Made by a program: the position numbers and the translations under genes
Part shown: one piece after another, positions 16,380-25,760 of the stretch
How positions within the stretch are numbered: position 1 is the first letter of the stretch
Layout of the letters: every line of letters starts with the position of its first letter
Notes under the pieces: generated by a model
The model's database searches: none
Told to the model about the DNA's origin: nothing
The model's input: only the letters and a program-made list of their open reading frames with translations
Source of the DNA: an uncultured Treponema sp.
GTDB lineage: Bacteria; Spirochaetota; Spirochaetia; Treponematales; Treponemataceae
Reading direction: 5' to 3'
DNA length: 64,000 nucleotides
Assembly: GCA_946615905.1 (NCBI GenBank)
Contig: CAMOIE010000002.1
Location: 122,924 to 186,923, forward strand

Positions 16380-17684
16380 CTAGCGTGCCCCTGCCGTTGC
16401 GGGAACATTTTCAATTACGAAGTCAACTGAGTCTGCCTTGTAGGGATAGGCGTTCACTGTCTGGCTGAAAAGGCTCGTGCCGCTGACTGATGTCTCCCTG
16501 CCGTTTGCTGACTTGTCAATATTGCCGCTTGCGTAGAGTTTTCCATCGTTGTTGCGGAATGAATATGCGATTCCTGAGCCGAAGTAGTTGTTTTCAGCGT
16601 AAATCAGGGCATTCTTGCGCTCGCCGACTGCGTAGTTCTGCTTGTAAAATCCGTTTTTGTCAGCATCATAGTAGTTGTTGTAGATGTGGATTGTCGTATT
16701 GCGGACCATGGGAAGACGCTGGCCGCAGTTGAAAAAGTAATTGTGGTGGAGGGTGACAAGGCGGACTTTGTTTGACCCGTCTGAGTCAGAAGAGCCGATA
16801 AGCATTGTCTTGTCATGGTTCAAAAGGCGGCAGTTTGAAACTGTGATTTTTTTGGCTCCGAGAGTAAGGTCGCAAAGGCCGTCGTAGGTCTGCCATTTTT
16901 CTTTGCCGTCCTTGGTCTTTACATAGTTGACGTTCAGTGTGTCCTGAAGCGTGCAGTGGTCAATCCAAATATTGTCAGTAGAAGTTCCGTTTACAGCGAT
17001 TAAGTCGTGCTGGGCGTTAAAGCCGTCGTTATTCTCGTGGTGGGGAAAGGGGTCGTATGCGTCTTGGACTGTAAGATTGCGGATGGCGACAGATGAAACG
17101 TCTGCGACCTTGATTGTTCCGCCCTTAATTCCTGAGGAGGAGTCCGCACCGATTAAAGTTGTGTTTGATGCGACTTTAAGGCTGATTATACTTCCGTAAG
17201 CCCTGTTCAAATTCCAGAGGCTGTCGTAGAGGGGGCTTTTCGTGGTTGACGATGATTTGCCGTCTTCGGTTGACTTTGTGCAGGAGGCGGCGTAGGCATC
17301 GCGGAATGAGATGTAGTCAGAGTATTTTCCGCCTGATGTCTTTTTTACGAATGCATCGAGAGCGGGTGTTGACTCTCCTCCAACTGAAGGCAGCATTCCG
17401 TCAGACATGTCAATCATGCCTTGGATTTTGATTATGTAGCCGCCTTTTGAGGCGTATTTTATAAGGTCGGCCTTTGTTGTCACCGTGACTTCGCCGTTCT
17501 TGCGTTTGTCGTTCCAACCGATTGAGGCGTAACCGTCAGGGGCATCTGGATTTGCCTGAGGAATTTGTCCCTGGACTGATTCTTCCGCTGCCTGTGGAAC
17601 TTGGCTTTTGGCCCTTGCTTGAGTTGATTCACAAGAAATGAGCAGAAGGGCTGCGGAAATCGCAAAAAAATTCAATAATTTCAT
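16380..17684 (-). CDS. Pectate lyase-like lipoprotein, polysaccharide lyase family 1
   Basis: A 434-aa exported protein. Signal peptide with lipobox LLIS-C18, then a Ser/Gln/Pro linker to about residue 50. The parallel beta-helix core carries PL1 motifs: DLIAVNGTSTDNIWIDHC, the calcium/cleft region KKITVSNCRLLNHDKTMLIGS, and the catalytic-side motif HHNYFFNCGQRLPMVR with the conserved Arg. It should cleave polygalacturonate by beta-elimination at the cell surface. SD AGGGGT precedes ATG 17684. The gene stands alone between housekeeping genes guaA and pth, with no sugar transporter nearby. Exact substrate (pectate or pectin) cannot be told. Confidence 0.88.
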   Translation of the reverse strand: MKLLNFFAISAALLLISCESTQARAKSQVPQAAEESVQGQIPQANPDAPDGYASIGWNDKRKNGEVTVTTKADLIKYASKGGYIIKIQGMIDMSDGMLPSVGGESTPALDAFVKKTSGGKYSDYISFRDAYAASCTKSTEDGKSSSTTKSPLYDSLWNLNRAYGSIISLKVASNTTLIGADSSSGIKGGTIKVADVSSVAIRNLTVQDAYDPFPHHENNDGFNAQHDLIAVNGTSTDNIWIDHCTLQDTLNVNYVKTKDGKEKWQTYDGLCDLTLGAKKITVSNCRLLNHDKTMLIGSSDSDGSNKVRLVTLHHNYFFNCGQRLPMVRNTTIHIYNNYYDADKNGFYKQNYAVGERKNALIYAENNYFGSGIAYSFRNNDGKLYASGNIDKSANGRETSVSGTSLFSQTVNAYPYKADSVDFVIENVPATAGAR

Positions 17685-17760
17685 AGAAACCCCTAAAAAC
17701 TAGATAAAATAAGATTCATAACTTTAGCATATTTTACTGCTTTTCGCTATAATCTTGGCC

Positions 17761-18435
17761 ATGATTTCACTTGTAGCTTTTTTAGGAAATTACGGCCGTG
17801 AGTACGAAAGAACCCGGCACAACTCAGCCTGGCTTTTTGCGGAAAGCCTCCCTTTTTATAATAAAATCAACTGGCAGGACAATGATAAATTCAAAGGCCA
17901 GATTTCTTCTGTTGAGACTCAAACTTTGGCTCAGTGGTTCGCCGAGACAAAGCTTTTGACCCAAAAGGACGGCTCCGTCCCGAAAGTCCCGGACTCTGCG
18001 CCGGAAAGAATATGGTTTTTAAAGCCCATGACATATATGAACTTGAGCGGGGAGGCAATCGGCTCCTTGGCGAATTTTTACAAAATCAAGCCTGAGGAAA
18101 TCCTTGTCGTCCACGACGAGCTGGAACTTCCGATTGGAACTTTGAGCCTAAAATGGTCAGGCGGACTTGGCGGCCACAATGGACTTCGCTCGACAAAAGC
18201 CTCTTTAGGAACCGCTGACTTTTGGAGGCTTCGCTTTGGAATCTCCAAGCCGGCCGGAGTAGACATCGCTGACTATGTGCTCTCTTCATTCAAACCTGAT
18301 GAGCAGGAAATACTGACTGACGTTTTCAATCAGGCGGCAGGGCTTTTTGCAAAACTCCTCCTTTCGACCGACCCCAAGCGGCTGATTCCTGAATGGGGAA
18401 AGAAAAAAATCGGACAAGCCAATGGAAAAAACTGA
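17761..18435 (+). CDS. pth: Peptidyl-tRNA hydrolase
   Basis: A 224-aa enzyme that frees tRNA from stalled peptidyl-tRNA. Catalytic and binding residues are in place: N10, H20, the KPMTYMNLSGE segment, VVHDELELP with the key Asp, and GGLGGHNGLRS. It is about 30 residues longer than E. coli Pth because of an insert at about residues 40-75. ATG 17761 is chosen over TTG 17755 for family length. There is no SD; TATAAT at 17748-17753 ends 7 bases before the ATG, so a leaderless mRNA is likely. Its 3' end overlaps mazG by 14 bases. Confidence 0.95.
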   Translation: MISLVAFLGNYGREYERTRHNSAWLFAESLPFYNKINWQDNDKFKGQISSVETQTLAQWFAETKLLTQKDGSVPKVPDSAPERIWFLKPMTYMNLSGEAIGSLANFYKIKPEEILVVHDELELPIGTLSLKWSGGLGGHNGLRSTKASLGTADFWRLRFGISKPAGVDIADYVLSSFKPDEQEILTDVFNQAAGLFAKLLLSTDPKRLIPEWGKKKIGQANGKN

Positions 18436-19297
18436 ATCCAATCAGAATGCAAGCGGGGCTTTTTCCCGCCTTTTTGAAGTCTTGCAGACCTTGCGCGCGT
18501 CTGGAGGCTGCCCCTGGGATTTAGATCAAACTCCCCTTTCTATGCGGCGTGACTTAATGGAAGAGTCATTTGAGGCAATCGATGCAATTACAGAAGGAAA
18601 AAACTCCCACGCGAAGGAAGAGCTGGGGGATGCGGTCTTCAATATTTTGCTAATCGCCTACATGTATGAGCAGGCTGGGGATTTTACCGTAGCAGAACTT
18701 TTTGACGAAATCACACAAAAATTAGTCCGCAGGCATCCTCACGTTTTCAAGAGAGATGACTCAAATCTGACCCAAGACGAGGTTTTAAGCCAGTGGGATA
18801 AAATCAAGGATGACGTGGAAAAACGCAAAAAAGATTCAGTCCTCGACCAGATCCCCCAGGGCTTTCCCCCGCTTTTAAAGGCCTACAAAATGCTTTCAAA
18901 AGCCGCAAAGTCTCATTTTGACTGGCCTTCTGTCGATGAGGCGAAGTCAAAAGTCCGGGAGGAATTCGCGGAAATCGAGGAGGCTGAAAAGTCAGTGGAC
19001 GCGGGAAAAAAATCACCGGATGAAAAGCCTTTTACAGTCAAATCCTCGAACGCAGAATTGGATGCCGCCCAACTTAATCTTGAGGAGGAATTCGGGGACT
19101 TTCTGCTTGCGTCCGTCAACTGGGCCAGAATGCGAAAAATCGACCCGACAATCGCCCTTGAGAGAGCCTGCCGTAAATTCTACAAGCGCTTTACATTCGT
19201 TGAAAAATCTATGAAGGAGTCTGGCTTTGAGATGAGCGGGGAAAATCTTTCAAAAATGGAAGATTTTTGGCAGAAGGCGAAAGAGTGTCATTTGTGA
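18422..19297 (+). CDS. mazG: MazG nucleoside triphosphate pyrophosphohydrolase
   Basis: A 291-aa protein with two MazG domains. The first has GGCPWDLDQTP, then MEESFEAIDAI and EELGDAVFN, the metal-binding EExxE / ExxD set; the second has REEFAEIEEAEKS and EEEFGDFLLA. The family hydrolyses dNTPs and aberrant nucleotides to monophosphates. It starts within the last codons of pth (14-base overlap), so the two are coupled. Length matches E. coli MazG (263) with a small Lys/Asp insert in domain two. Confidence 0.93.
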   Translation: MEKTESNQNASGAFSRLFEVLQTLRASGGCPWDLDQTPLSMRRDLMEESFEAIDAITEGKNSHAKEELGDAVFNILLIAYMYEQAGDFTVAELFDEITQKLVRRHPHVFKRDDSNLTQDEVLSQWDKIKDDVEKRKKDSVLDQIPQGFPPLLKAYKMLSKAAKSHFDWPSVDEAKSKVREEFAEIEEAEKSVDAGKKSPDEKPFTVKSSNAELDAAQLNLEEEFGDFLLASVNWARMRKIDPTIALERACRKFYKRFTFVEKSMKESGFEMSGENLSKMEDFWQKAKECHL

Positions 19298-19357
19298 CTG
19301 GAAAATTATAAAGTTTCTGAATGTACAATCAGGTCTTTTTTTGGTATAATCCAAGAT

Positions 19358-21301
19358 ATGGCAACCACTTCAAGTATAATCGTATTATTAAAGTATTTCG
19401 CGTCAAAACAAAAGTCCGCGGCGATAGATTTCAATGAATTTTGTGAGTATTTAAAGCAGTATTCCCGTCATCACCTTGAAGAGCAGCCTGTTCTTTCTGC
19501 CTATATTTCTGACCCGCTTCCTGCCCTGCAAAAGGAATTGGACAAACTTTCTTACGAGAAAAAAGTCCTCGTGACTACAAACCGCGAGGACAAGCAGGTG
19601 ATTATCGTAATTCCATATTATGTGGAAAAGATTGCCAAGCGTTACAAGGACATTGAGTTAAATCCTACGATTCCCTTTCCTCTTGAATCTGACTTGCCGA
19701 AGGCTATTCCTGCTGAAATTGTTTCGCGCAAGGAGGGGGCAGATTTTATCTCTCAGCAGATGAATTCCGAGGAATTGAGCGATACTTTCCTTTACGGAAT
19801 TGTCCTTCCACACGATTCTCCGACAGTCCTCTTTCCGTCAAATCTACCGATAAAAAGCCTTGTCGCAATTGCTTTGGAAAAAATGCGGGTTATGCTCAAC
19901 AAGGAAGACCACCACGATTATTTCCAAAAAAAGATTTCTGTCTCAAATCCCGGCCGCGAAATCGCTTCCAAGAATTTTTTCAACAGGTTTACCCAGACTC
20001 AGGAAGCCCCGATGGATATGATTCAGCATCCTGACGATTCTTTTTACATGTGGACCCAGCTCTGCTATTTTATCAAGCAGGACTATGAAAAGGTCAAGGA
20101 TTTTACCCAGGAAGACCGGTCAATTCTTCTTTCTGTCTATATCGCAGAAATTGCAGCCTCCCATTTTAAGACTAAGAATCAGGAACGCGAGAAAATGGAA
20201 AACGCGCTCCGCCAGCTTGACCAGCTTTTGCTCAAGCCTCCGTATTATTATTCTTATGAAGACATCACAAAATTCACGAACAATGCGGGTCTTCCTCTGC
20301 TGACCCAGTATTCAGAAGAGAATTTGAAGAATTATCTCCACCAGAAGTCAAGTGAAGGTTCTGTCAATTCGCTGCCAGAACTTTTAGTATTTAAGACAGA
20401 AATGGAGAATCGGTATTTTATACATAAGACTAAAGTCCTCCCCCTGATTCTCCGCCTTTGCACCGATGCCCGCGAAACCGTCCGTGAGACAATAAAGGAT
20501 GACTGGGCTAGGGTTCTTAAGAATTTTGACGAATTGCCGGAGATGAAGGAGCAGCGTCGTTTTGAAATGCGTCTTGAGCGTGAAGTGGAGCTTCAGTCTC
20601 CGATTTTGTACGCCCTTTTAAATGCTTCTTTTCTTCCTCTGATTTACTATGAGACGACGAATTCAAATGATTTTGGCGGTGCGCCGATTCATGTTCTTGC
20701 AAACGGCAAGTTGATTCCATATTCAGAACTGCTTTTGATGAACCGTGGCCAGCTCTACACTGACGCAAAACTTTTGTTGCCCCTTTGGTATACTTTCCCA
20801 GTTATCTCTTGGATTGCGAAACTTCTTTTTGGAAAGTCAAAAAAGAAGCGGGGTAAAAGAGAAAAGACTGCCCAGGAAATCTATAAGGAGAAGGAAGCCC
20901 AGCAGCGCAATGAGGACAAACGAGATGCCCAGCTGGCGAGAAATACTTCTTTCTCTAAAAAACTTGCCCTGCGTGAGTCTGCCCGTGTTGCGGAAGACGC
21001 CCTTGTTCCACCGAATTCAACCTTGGACAGGGAGCTTGAGTCATACCGGCAGCAGTGGAACAAAAAAATTGACAAGAACACAAATGACCAGCTTACTCAG
21101 GATGTTAACTCTCTTATCCGCGACTATTTGCGCAAAGTCCTGCGGTCAATCAATACGAAGGGATTTACCCTCGACCGCATCCAGTCACTTGCGGAAACTT
21201 TGGTAAAAACTCCGGGAATGCAGAGGGTCGGTGAGCATGATGCCCTGCTGATGTACTGCGAGCTTTTTATGATTAAACTTGTAAAAAATATTCCCGTTTA
21301 G
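19358..21301 (+). CDS. Unknown 647-aa protein, probably treponemal
   Basis: Not assigned to a family. The first 120 residues (SSIIVLLKYFASKQKSAAI, then FCEYLKQYSRHHLEE) are helical and could form a winged-helix-like domain. The middle is mixed and hydrophilic. Residues about 465-495 (LLLPLWYTFPVISWIAKLLFG) form one hydrophobic stretch, possibly a membrane-associated helix, followed by a strongly charged Lys/Glu coiled-coil-like region (KKKRGKREKTAQEIYKEKE and on) and a helical C-terminus. Leaderless start: TGGTATAAT, an extended -10 at 19342-19350, ends 7 bases before ATG 19358, and no SD is present. A terminator follows at 21317. Its position before ssb does not reveal its role. Confidence 0.75.
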   Translation: MATTSSIIVLLKYFASKQKSAAIDFNEFCEYLKQYSRHHLEEQPVLSAYISDPLPALQKELDKLSYEKKVLVTTNREDKQVIIVIPYYVEKIAKRYKDIELNPTIPFPLESDLPKAIPAEIVSRKEGADFISQQMNSEELSDTFLYGIVLPHDSPTVLFPSNLPIKSLVAIALEKMRVMLNKEDHHDYFQKKISVSNPGREIASKNFFNRFTQTQEAPMDMIQHPDDSFYMWTQLCYFIKQDYEKVKDFTQEDRSILLSVYIAEIAASHFKTKNQEREKMENALRQLDQLLLKPPYYYSYEDITKFTNNAGLPLLTQYSEENLKNYLHQKSSEGSVNSLPELLVFKTEMENRYFIHKTKVLPLILRLCTDARETVRETIKDDWARVLKNFDELPEMKEQRRFEMRLEREVELQSPILYALLNASFLPLIYYETTNSNDFGGAPIHVLANGKLIPYSELLLMNRGQLYTDAKLLLPLWYTFPVISWIAKLLFGKSKKKRGKREKTAQEIYKEKEAQQRNEDKRDAQLARNTSFSKKLALRESARVAEDALVPPNSTLDRELESYRQQWNKKIDKNTNDQLTQDVNSLIRDYLRKVLRSINTKGFTLDRIQSLAETLVKTPGMQRVGEHDALLMYCELFMIKLVKNIPV

Positions 21302-21316
21302 TTTTATCCTTTTTGA

Positions 21317-21342
21317 AAGCCGGCCTTGTGCCGGTTTTTTTA
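21317..21342 (+). terminator. Rho-independent terminator after the 19358 gene
   Basis: Stem CCGGC-CTTGT-GCCGG (21320-21334), extended by A/G pairs, followed by a run of seven T. Confidence 0.8.
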
Positions 21343-21488
21343 TAAATTTTTCCTCGAATTTTGTCAAATCTTGCTTTTTAAATCAAATAATATAGTGCAG
21401 CCCTTGTTGCTGCCTTGCATTCCGGCCGGACGCATGACTCATTCATTAAAAAAGTCTCAGCAATCGGGGCTTTGTCTAAGGAGCATTT

Positions 21489-21956
21489 ATGAACGCTTTG
21501 AATCAGGTTTTAATCGAAGGAAATGTAGTGCGCGACCCAATCAGAAAGGAGACGCCGAACGGAAAACACTTATGTACGCTGCCAATCGCGGTGAACAGGT
21601 ACTACAAAGGCTCTTCCGGGGATTATGTAAATGAAGTCGGCTACTTTGATATTGAAGTTTGGGGTGATGCCTTTGCCAGTCCGATTCAAAAATACGCCCA
21701 CAAGGGGAGGGGAGTCCGCGTTGTCGGCCGCCTCAAGCAGAACCGCTGGAAGGGACAGGACGGAAAACAGGCAAGCAAAGTCTCGATTGTCGCCGAGCAT
21801 TTGGAATTCAAATTTCCACCCAAAGGTTCTTCCGCCGCTTCGTCAAACGACTCCCCTTCTGACGATGGGGATGAATCTGATTCCACCTATAGCGATGCAC
21901 AAGAAGCGGCCCAGGGCATCCGGCAGGAAGTGATGTCGGAAGAGACCGTATTTTAG
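21489..21956 (+). CDS. ssb: Single-stranded DNA-binding protein
   Basis: A 155-aa protein. The N-terminal OB fold spans about residues 1-110 (NQVLIEGNVVRDPIRKETPNGKH split at natural strands, VGYFDIEVWGDAF, GRGVRVVGRLKQNRWK). A Ser/Asp-rich linker leads to the tip SEETVF, which differs from the usual D-D-I-P-F tip that recruits partner proteins, although it is still acidic and ends in Phe. SD AAGGAG precedes ATG 21489. It protects ssDNA in replication and repair. The rpsF-ssb-rpsR context common in bacteria is absent, so this may not be the only ssb gene. Confidence 0.9.
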   Translation: MNALNQVLIEGNVVRDPIRKETPNGKHLCTLPIAVNRYYKGSSGDYVNEVGYFDIEVWGDAFASPIQKYAHKGRGVRVVGRLKQNRWKGQDGKQASKVSIVAEHLEFKFPPKGSSAASSNDSPSDDGDESDSTYSDAQEAAQGIRQEVMSEETVF

Positions 21957-22025
21957 AATAATAGTTTTTGACCGTCGCCGGCCGATGGAGCCTTGCAAAA
22001 AAGCATAAGCTCCTCCAGACCTTTT

Positions 22026-24350
22026 TTAGCGGCGGCGGTCATTTTTGTTCGGACGACGGCCGTAAGAAGTCCTCTTGTTGTCACGGAAATTGCGTCCGCG
22101 GCCTGAGCGACCATCCCGGCCTTCGTTTCTGCTTCCGTTGAATGGGCGACCCTCAAGTTTTTCGCGGGCTGCTTTTTCTGCGGAGGCCTTCCATGCTTCC
22201 ATACGGTCCGGGTCATAGAATCCGTCCTTCCAGTTGAAGCGGGAGCTTTCGGGGATGGGCTGAGATTTTTGCATGGCCTGACTTACGAGTTTCATTTCCT
22301 GTCTTGTGACCTTTGTGCGTGAAAAATCTATAAGCACGCGGTTAAAGCCCTCTTTTGCAAGTTCCTGTGTTTTGTCCGCAATTGAGAATGGCTGCTCCGG
22401 CATGACGATGGAACCGTCTGCGTTGCTGAGGATTTTAAACTCTGTTCCTTCTTTGTCAGAAAAATACGCAAAATCATAAGAATCTGGCAGCTTGAAACGG
22501 ATTCTGAACAGGGCCGGATATGCGTAAACCGTCACCATGGCGCGGTCCCGCACTGGGCGGTCAAATGTGTCCGCAATGTTCTGGTGAGAATTTTCAATCG
22601 GCGTTATAAAGGCCCCGATGTTCTGGTTTTCAAGCCATGAGACTGCCCAGCGGTTGAATGTGTACAAATAAGGACCGGCAACCATGTTTACCTTTTTGTC
22701 CTTGAGCATTTGTATGTGGGCCGTATTGTTGCAGACGAAATTCCTGAATCCCATCTCGATGAATTTTTCAAGCATCTGCCTGGTCTCGTCTTCGAGTGAA
22801 GCCGGGCAATATGGGTCAAGGGCAAGAAAAATCTGCTTGCGGCTGAAGGGCAGGTTTCCCTTTCCAGAAAGAAGTTCTTTTTTGCTCTCGCAATTGAGTT
22901 CCAAAATCACGCGGACTGGGTGCATGGTCTGGACAAGGAACATATCCGCAACTGTTGAGACTTCAACGTACAAGCCCTGGGGAAAGTATGAAAGCTCGTC
23001 TTTTTCGACTGGCGTGACATCGAGAACAGGAAGTTTTTCATCACCCGGCTGATTTCTGTATGGGGCCAAGTCCTTAGGCAGAACGCGGTCGTAGCGTTTT
23101 GACATCGATTTTGTTTGCAAAAGATAGACTTCATCTCCGTTTGAGAATCCTGTCGGGATGTCAATCCATCTTCTGCCGTCAGCGTCAATTCTGACTGAGC
23201 GGACTTTGTGGCTTACGCGGCCAGAGTCGTCCTTCCTGTGCAGGCGGATTGAGTCACCGGCATCCGGGTCATAGGAACCGCCGTGGAGGGTCGCCATTAC
23301 AATCTGATATGAAGACGGGTCTGCGTCCGCACCGGCTGCTTCCATCGCGCGTTTTTTCGCATCTTCGTCAGCAGCCATAATCGAGCTGATTTTTCCAAGA
23401 TAGATTCCAGTTCCACCGGCCTGATTCGGATTTAAAATCATGGAGCCGGCTTTTTTTACGCCCTCGTCATTGGTCTTGAAGTTGTACCAGTAGTCGGTCT
23501 TTGAGCGGGCAAAGTCTGTCGCAAGCATACGCTTCGCGGCTTTTATAGAGCCTTTTCTGTCTTCCTGATAGTGGTCCATCAGATAGCGGTAGGCGGCGAC
23601 CACGGAACCGACGTATTCAGCGGACTTCATGCGGCCTTCGATTTTGAAAGACTCGACTCCCAAATCCATCAAATCCGGAATGTGGTCAATCAATTGCAAG
23701 TCCGATGGAGAGAAATAATAGCCTTTTTCTTCAGCCCCGCCGAAAGTCTCGGCTGTGTAAAAGCGGCGGCAGGCCTGGGTACACATTCCACGGTTGGCGG
23801 ACTTTCCGCCCAAGTAGCTTGAAAAAAGACAGAGGCCGGACTCACAGACGCACAAGGCACCGTGAACGAAAATCTCAAGCTCGGTGTTTGTCTCCGCCTT
23901 GATTTTCTTGATTTCCTCAAGGCCAAGCTCGCGAGCTACAACAACGCGCTTAAGTCCGTCAGCCGCAAGGAGCTTTACTCCGGCGGCAGACTCAACGTTC
24001 ATCTGGGTGGAGCCGTGCAGCTCCAGATTCGGGAAAAATTCCTGGCACATGCGGACTACGCCGAAATCCTGAACAATCAGACCGTCCGGGCCTATTTTAT
24101 TCAGATATGACAAAAAGCGGTAAAGGCGTTCAGTTTCGCGTTCATTTGAGACAGTGTTTACAGTCACATAAATTTTCTTTCCCCGTCTGTGCAAGGACTC
24201 GACGGTCGCCTCAAACTGGTTCCAAGCAAAATTCGATGAGCGCAGGCGTGCGTTAAAAGATTTCAATCCGAGGTAAACTGCATCTGCGCCTTCTCCGATT
24301 GCGGCTTCAAGGGCTTCGATATTGCCCGCTGGGGCTAATAATTCTGACAT
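22026..24350 (-). CDS. Peptidase U32-family protein (RlhA/TrhP-like RNA hydroxylase) with RGG-like tail
   Basis: A 774-aa protein. Residues 1-300 have the U32 core: LLAPAGNIEALEAAIGEGAD, VNTVSNERE, the cysteine cluster from GALCVCESG through RGMCTQACRR, and FKIEGRMKS. Known members make hydroxylated bases in 23S rRNA (RlhA) or tRNA (TrhP) using an Fe-S cluster; the length favours the RlhA side. The last 40 residues are unusual: a basic Gly/Arg/Asn tail (GSRNEGRDGRSGRGRNF, then TSYGRRPNKNDRRR), suited to RNA contact. No SD; a TATAGT box at 24359-24364 ends 8 bases before the start, with TG one base ahead of it (extended -10). Confidence 0.85.
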   Translation of the reverse strand: MSELLAPAGNIEALEAAIGEGADAVYLGLKSFNARLRSSNFAWNQFEATVESLHRRGKKIYVTVNTVSNERETERLYRFLSYLNKIGPDGLIVQDFGVVRMCQEFFPNLELHGSTQMNVESAAGVKLLAADGLKRVVVARELGLEEIKKIKAETNTELEIFVHGALCVCESGLCLFSSYLGGKSANRGMCTQACRRFYTAETFGGAEEKGYYFSPSDLQLIDHIPDLMDLGVESFKIEGRMKSAEYVGSVVAAYRYLMDHYQEDRKGSIKAAKRMLATDFARSKTDYWYNFKTNDEGVKKAGSMILNPNQAGGTGIYLGKISSIMAADEDAKKRAMEAAGADADPSSYQIVMATLHGGSYDPDAGDSIRLHRKDDSGRVSHKVRSVRIDADGRRWIDIPTGFSNGDEVYLLQTKSMSKRYDRVLPKDLAPYRNQPGDEKLPVLDVTPVEKDELSYFPQGLYVEVSTVADMFLVQTMHPVRVILELNCESKKELLSGKGNLPFSRKQIFLALDPYCPASLEDETRQMLEKFIEMGFRNFVCNNTAHIQMLKDKKVNMVAGPYLYTFNRWAVSWLENQNIGAFITPIENSHQNIADTFDRPVRDRAMVTVYAYPALFRIRFKLPDSYDFAYFSDKEGTEFKILSNADGSIVMPEQPFSIADKTQELAKEGFNRVLIDFSRTKVTRQEMKLVSQAMQKSQPIPESSRFNWKDGFYDPDRMEAWKASAEKAAREKLEGRPFNGSRNEGRDGRSGRGRNFRDNKRTSYGRRPNKNDRRR

Positions 24351-24414
24351 AATATTTTACTATACCACAAATTAGCGACTGCGGGCAACGGACTTTTTGT
24401 TATAATCTTAATCT

Positions 24415-25542
24415 TTATAAGGCTGTGGAGGAATTTTCACTGCCGGGAGTCGTGCAGTCAGCCCTGTTTTTTCCGACCAGTAGCCAGTCTTTTTTGCATG
24501 TCTGAATCACCGGAGGAATCTCAGTGGCGGAATACTTTTCTGCGATTTCAGCAATATTTTGCCTTGAGAGAGACCGGGTCGCTGTGGTCAGCTTGCTTGA
24601 ATCAACGGCATCTTTTGGGCTTGCCCCTCCCCCCCAGATTCCTGCTGAGTTAGCGGCCTTTGAAAAATCAGTCAAATTTGTCTTGTCTTTCCAATTTGAG
24701 GAAGATTTGACGTCTTCTGAATACAAAAGGGCATCCATAAGATTTGAATCCTGTGAATTTCGGATTAAGATTACATCGGACTGGGCGATTCTCTTTGTAT
24801 CGCCTGAAAAATACAAGTCTCGCGCCTGCGGATTCGAGTCGCTTCCTGTTGAGAGTGAAAAATTATCGGCTGTTTCATCAATTGAAATTTCCTCCTCGCC
24901 TTCTGCCACCCGCATGTGAACTGTAATGTATTCGCCAGCCTGGACTTCAATCGAAGGAAATGAATATTTTTTCTTTTCACCGTAGTTTCCGCTCAAAATT
25001 TCAAGCCCTCCAGTGTTCCCGCTTTTTAAAACGTAGACTTCGACAAATTCTTCCCGCGGTTTTTTATTTGCGGCACGGATTTCGCTCAGTAAAAGTCTTG
25101 CCGGGTGGTCGTTGTAACCGGTGAATGGATAGGAAAAGTCAACTGAATTTCCGTCTTCGTCAAATATTCGGCCATGGATTTCATAGCGGGCACCTGTTTC
25201 CACAGGATTTGCGAACGAAATTTTCGCGGAATTTCCTTCGTAAGTACAGGAACATTGGTTTTCAGAAAAGACTGCCCGGCCTGATTGAGAAATTTCGGTT
25301 CCAGAAAGGGTAAAAGCCTCATCGCAGGTCAGCTGGATGGCATTTCCGGCCACAGCTTTAAGCGACAGAATGACCGGGGGCGTGACCTGACTTTTTGTAA
25401 GTTCTATTCCTGTCTCAGAAAACGAGCAGGAAAGAGGCATTGCAGCCAAAAAAAGAGCTAAAATACTTATTCCAATGCCTAATGCTGCGGCCCTGCATGT
25501 GTGGATAAGAGAGCCCGTGGAGATTCCAAAGATTTTTTTCAT
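24415..25542 (-). CDS. Exported lipoprotein with lamin-tail-like (LTD) domain
   Basis: A 375-aa protein. The N-terminus has a long positive region and hydrophobic segment ending in a lipobox-like MPLSC (near residue 38). Residues about 60-140 form an Ig-like beta domain. Then RLLLSEIRAANKKPREEFVE (in part), LEILSGNY, YSFPSIEVQAGEYITVHMR fit the LTD pattern of surface-bound beta sandwiches. The C-terminus (SAGIWGGGASPKDA, TTATRSLSRQN) also recurs in LTD proteins. Role unknown; surface or periplasmic. SD GAGGTG supports ATG 25542. It ends 64 bases before the U32 gene, which has its own promoter. Confidence 0.65.
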   Translation of the reverse strand: MKKIFGISTGSLIHTCRAAALGIGISILALFLAAMPLSCSFSETGIELTKSQVTPPVILSLKAVAGNAIQLTCDEAFTLSGTEISQSGRAVFSENQCSCTYEGNSAKISFANPVETGARYEIHGRIFDEDGNSVDFSYPFTGYNDHPARLLLSEIRAANKKPREEFVEVYVLKSGNTGGLEILSGNYGEKKKYSFPSIEVQAGEYITVHMRVAEGEEEISIDETADNFSLSTGSDSNPQARDLYFSGDTKRIAQSDVILIRNSQDSNLMDALLYSEDVKSSSNWKDKTNLTDFSKAANSAGIWGGGASPKDAVDSSKLTTATRSLSRQNIAEIAEKYSATEIPPVIQTCKKDWLLVGKNRADCTTPGSENSSTAL

Positions 25543-25645
25543 AATCACCTCGCTACTTTAATATTGGAGGTGATTTTCAAAATTCGGCAGCAAAAGGCCT
25601 TTAAAAACAAAAAAAAGGGGCTATCTAATAAGTTCGCAGAATGCG

Positions 25646-25710
25646 GTCATTGAGCCTGTCGAAATGACATTTGCCACTATAGATGGTGGTTTCGACAAGC
25701 TCAACCACCA
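25646..25710. repeat. Two small hairpin repeats with the shared TCGACA core, in opposite orientation
   Basis: Copy 1: GTCATT (25646-25651) and AATGAC (25663-25668) flank GAGCCTGTCGA. Copy 2: TGGTGGTT (25684-25691) and AACCACCA (25703-25710) flank TCGACAAGCTC. They lie 15 bases apart in the 218-bp gap. Confidence 0.65.
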
Positions 25711-25760
25711 TTTTGCTACTTTTGGGACAGCCACTTTAAAATTTTTTCAAAAAGTGACAA

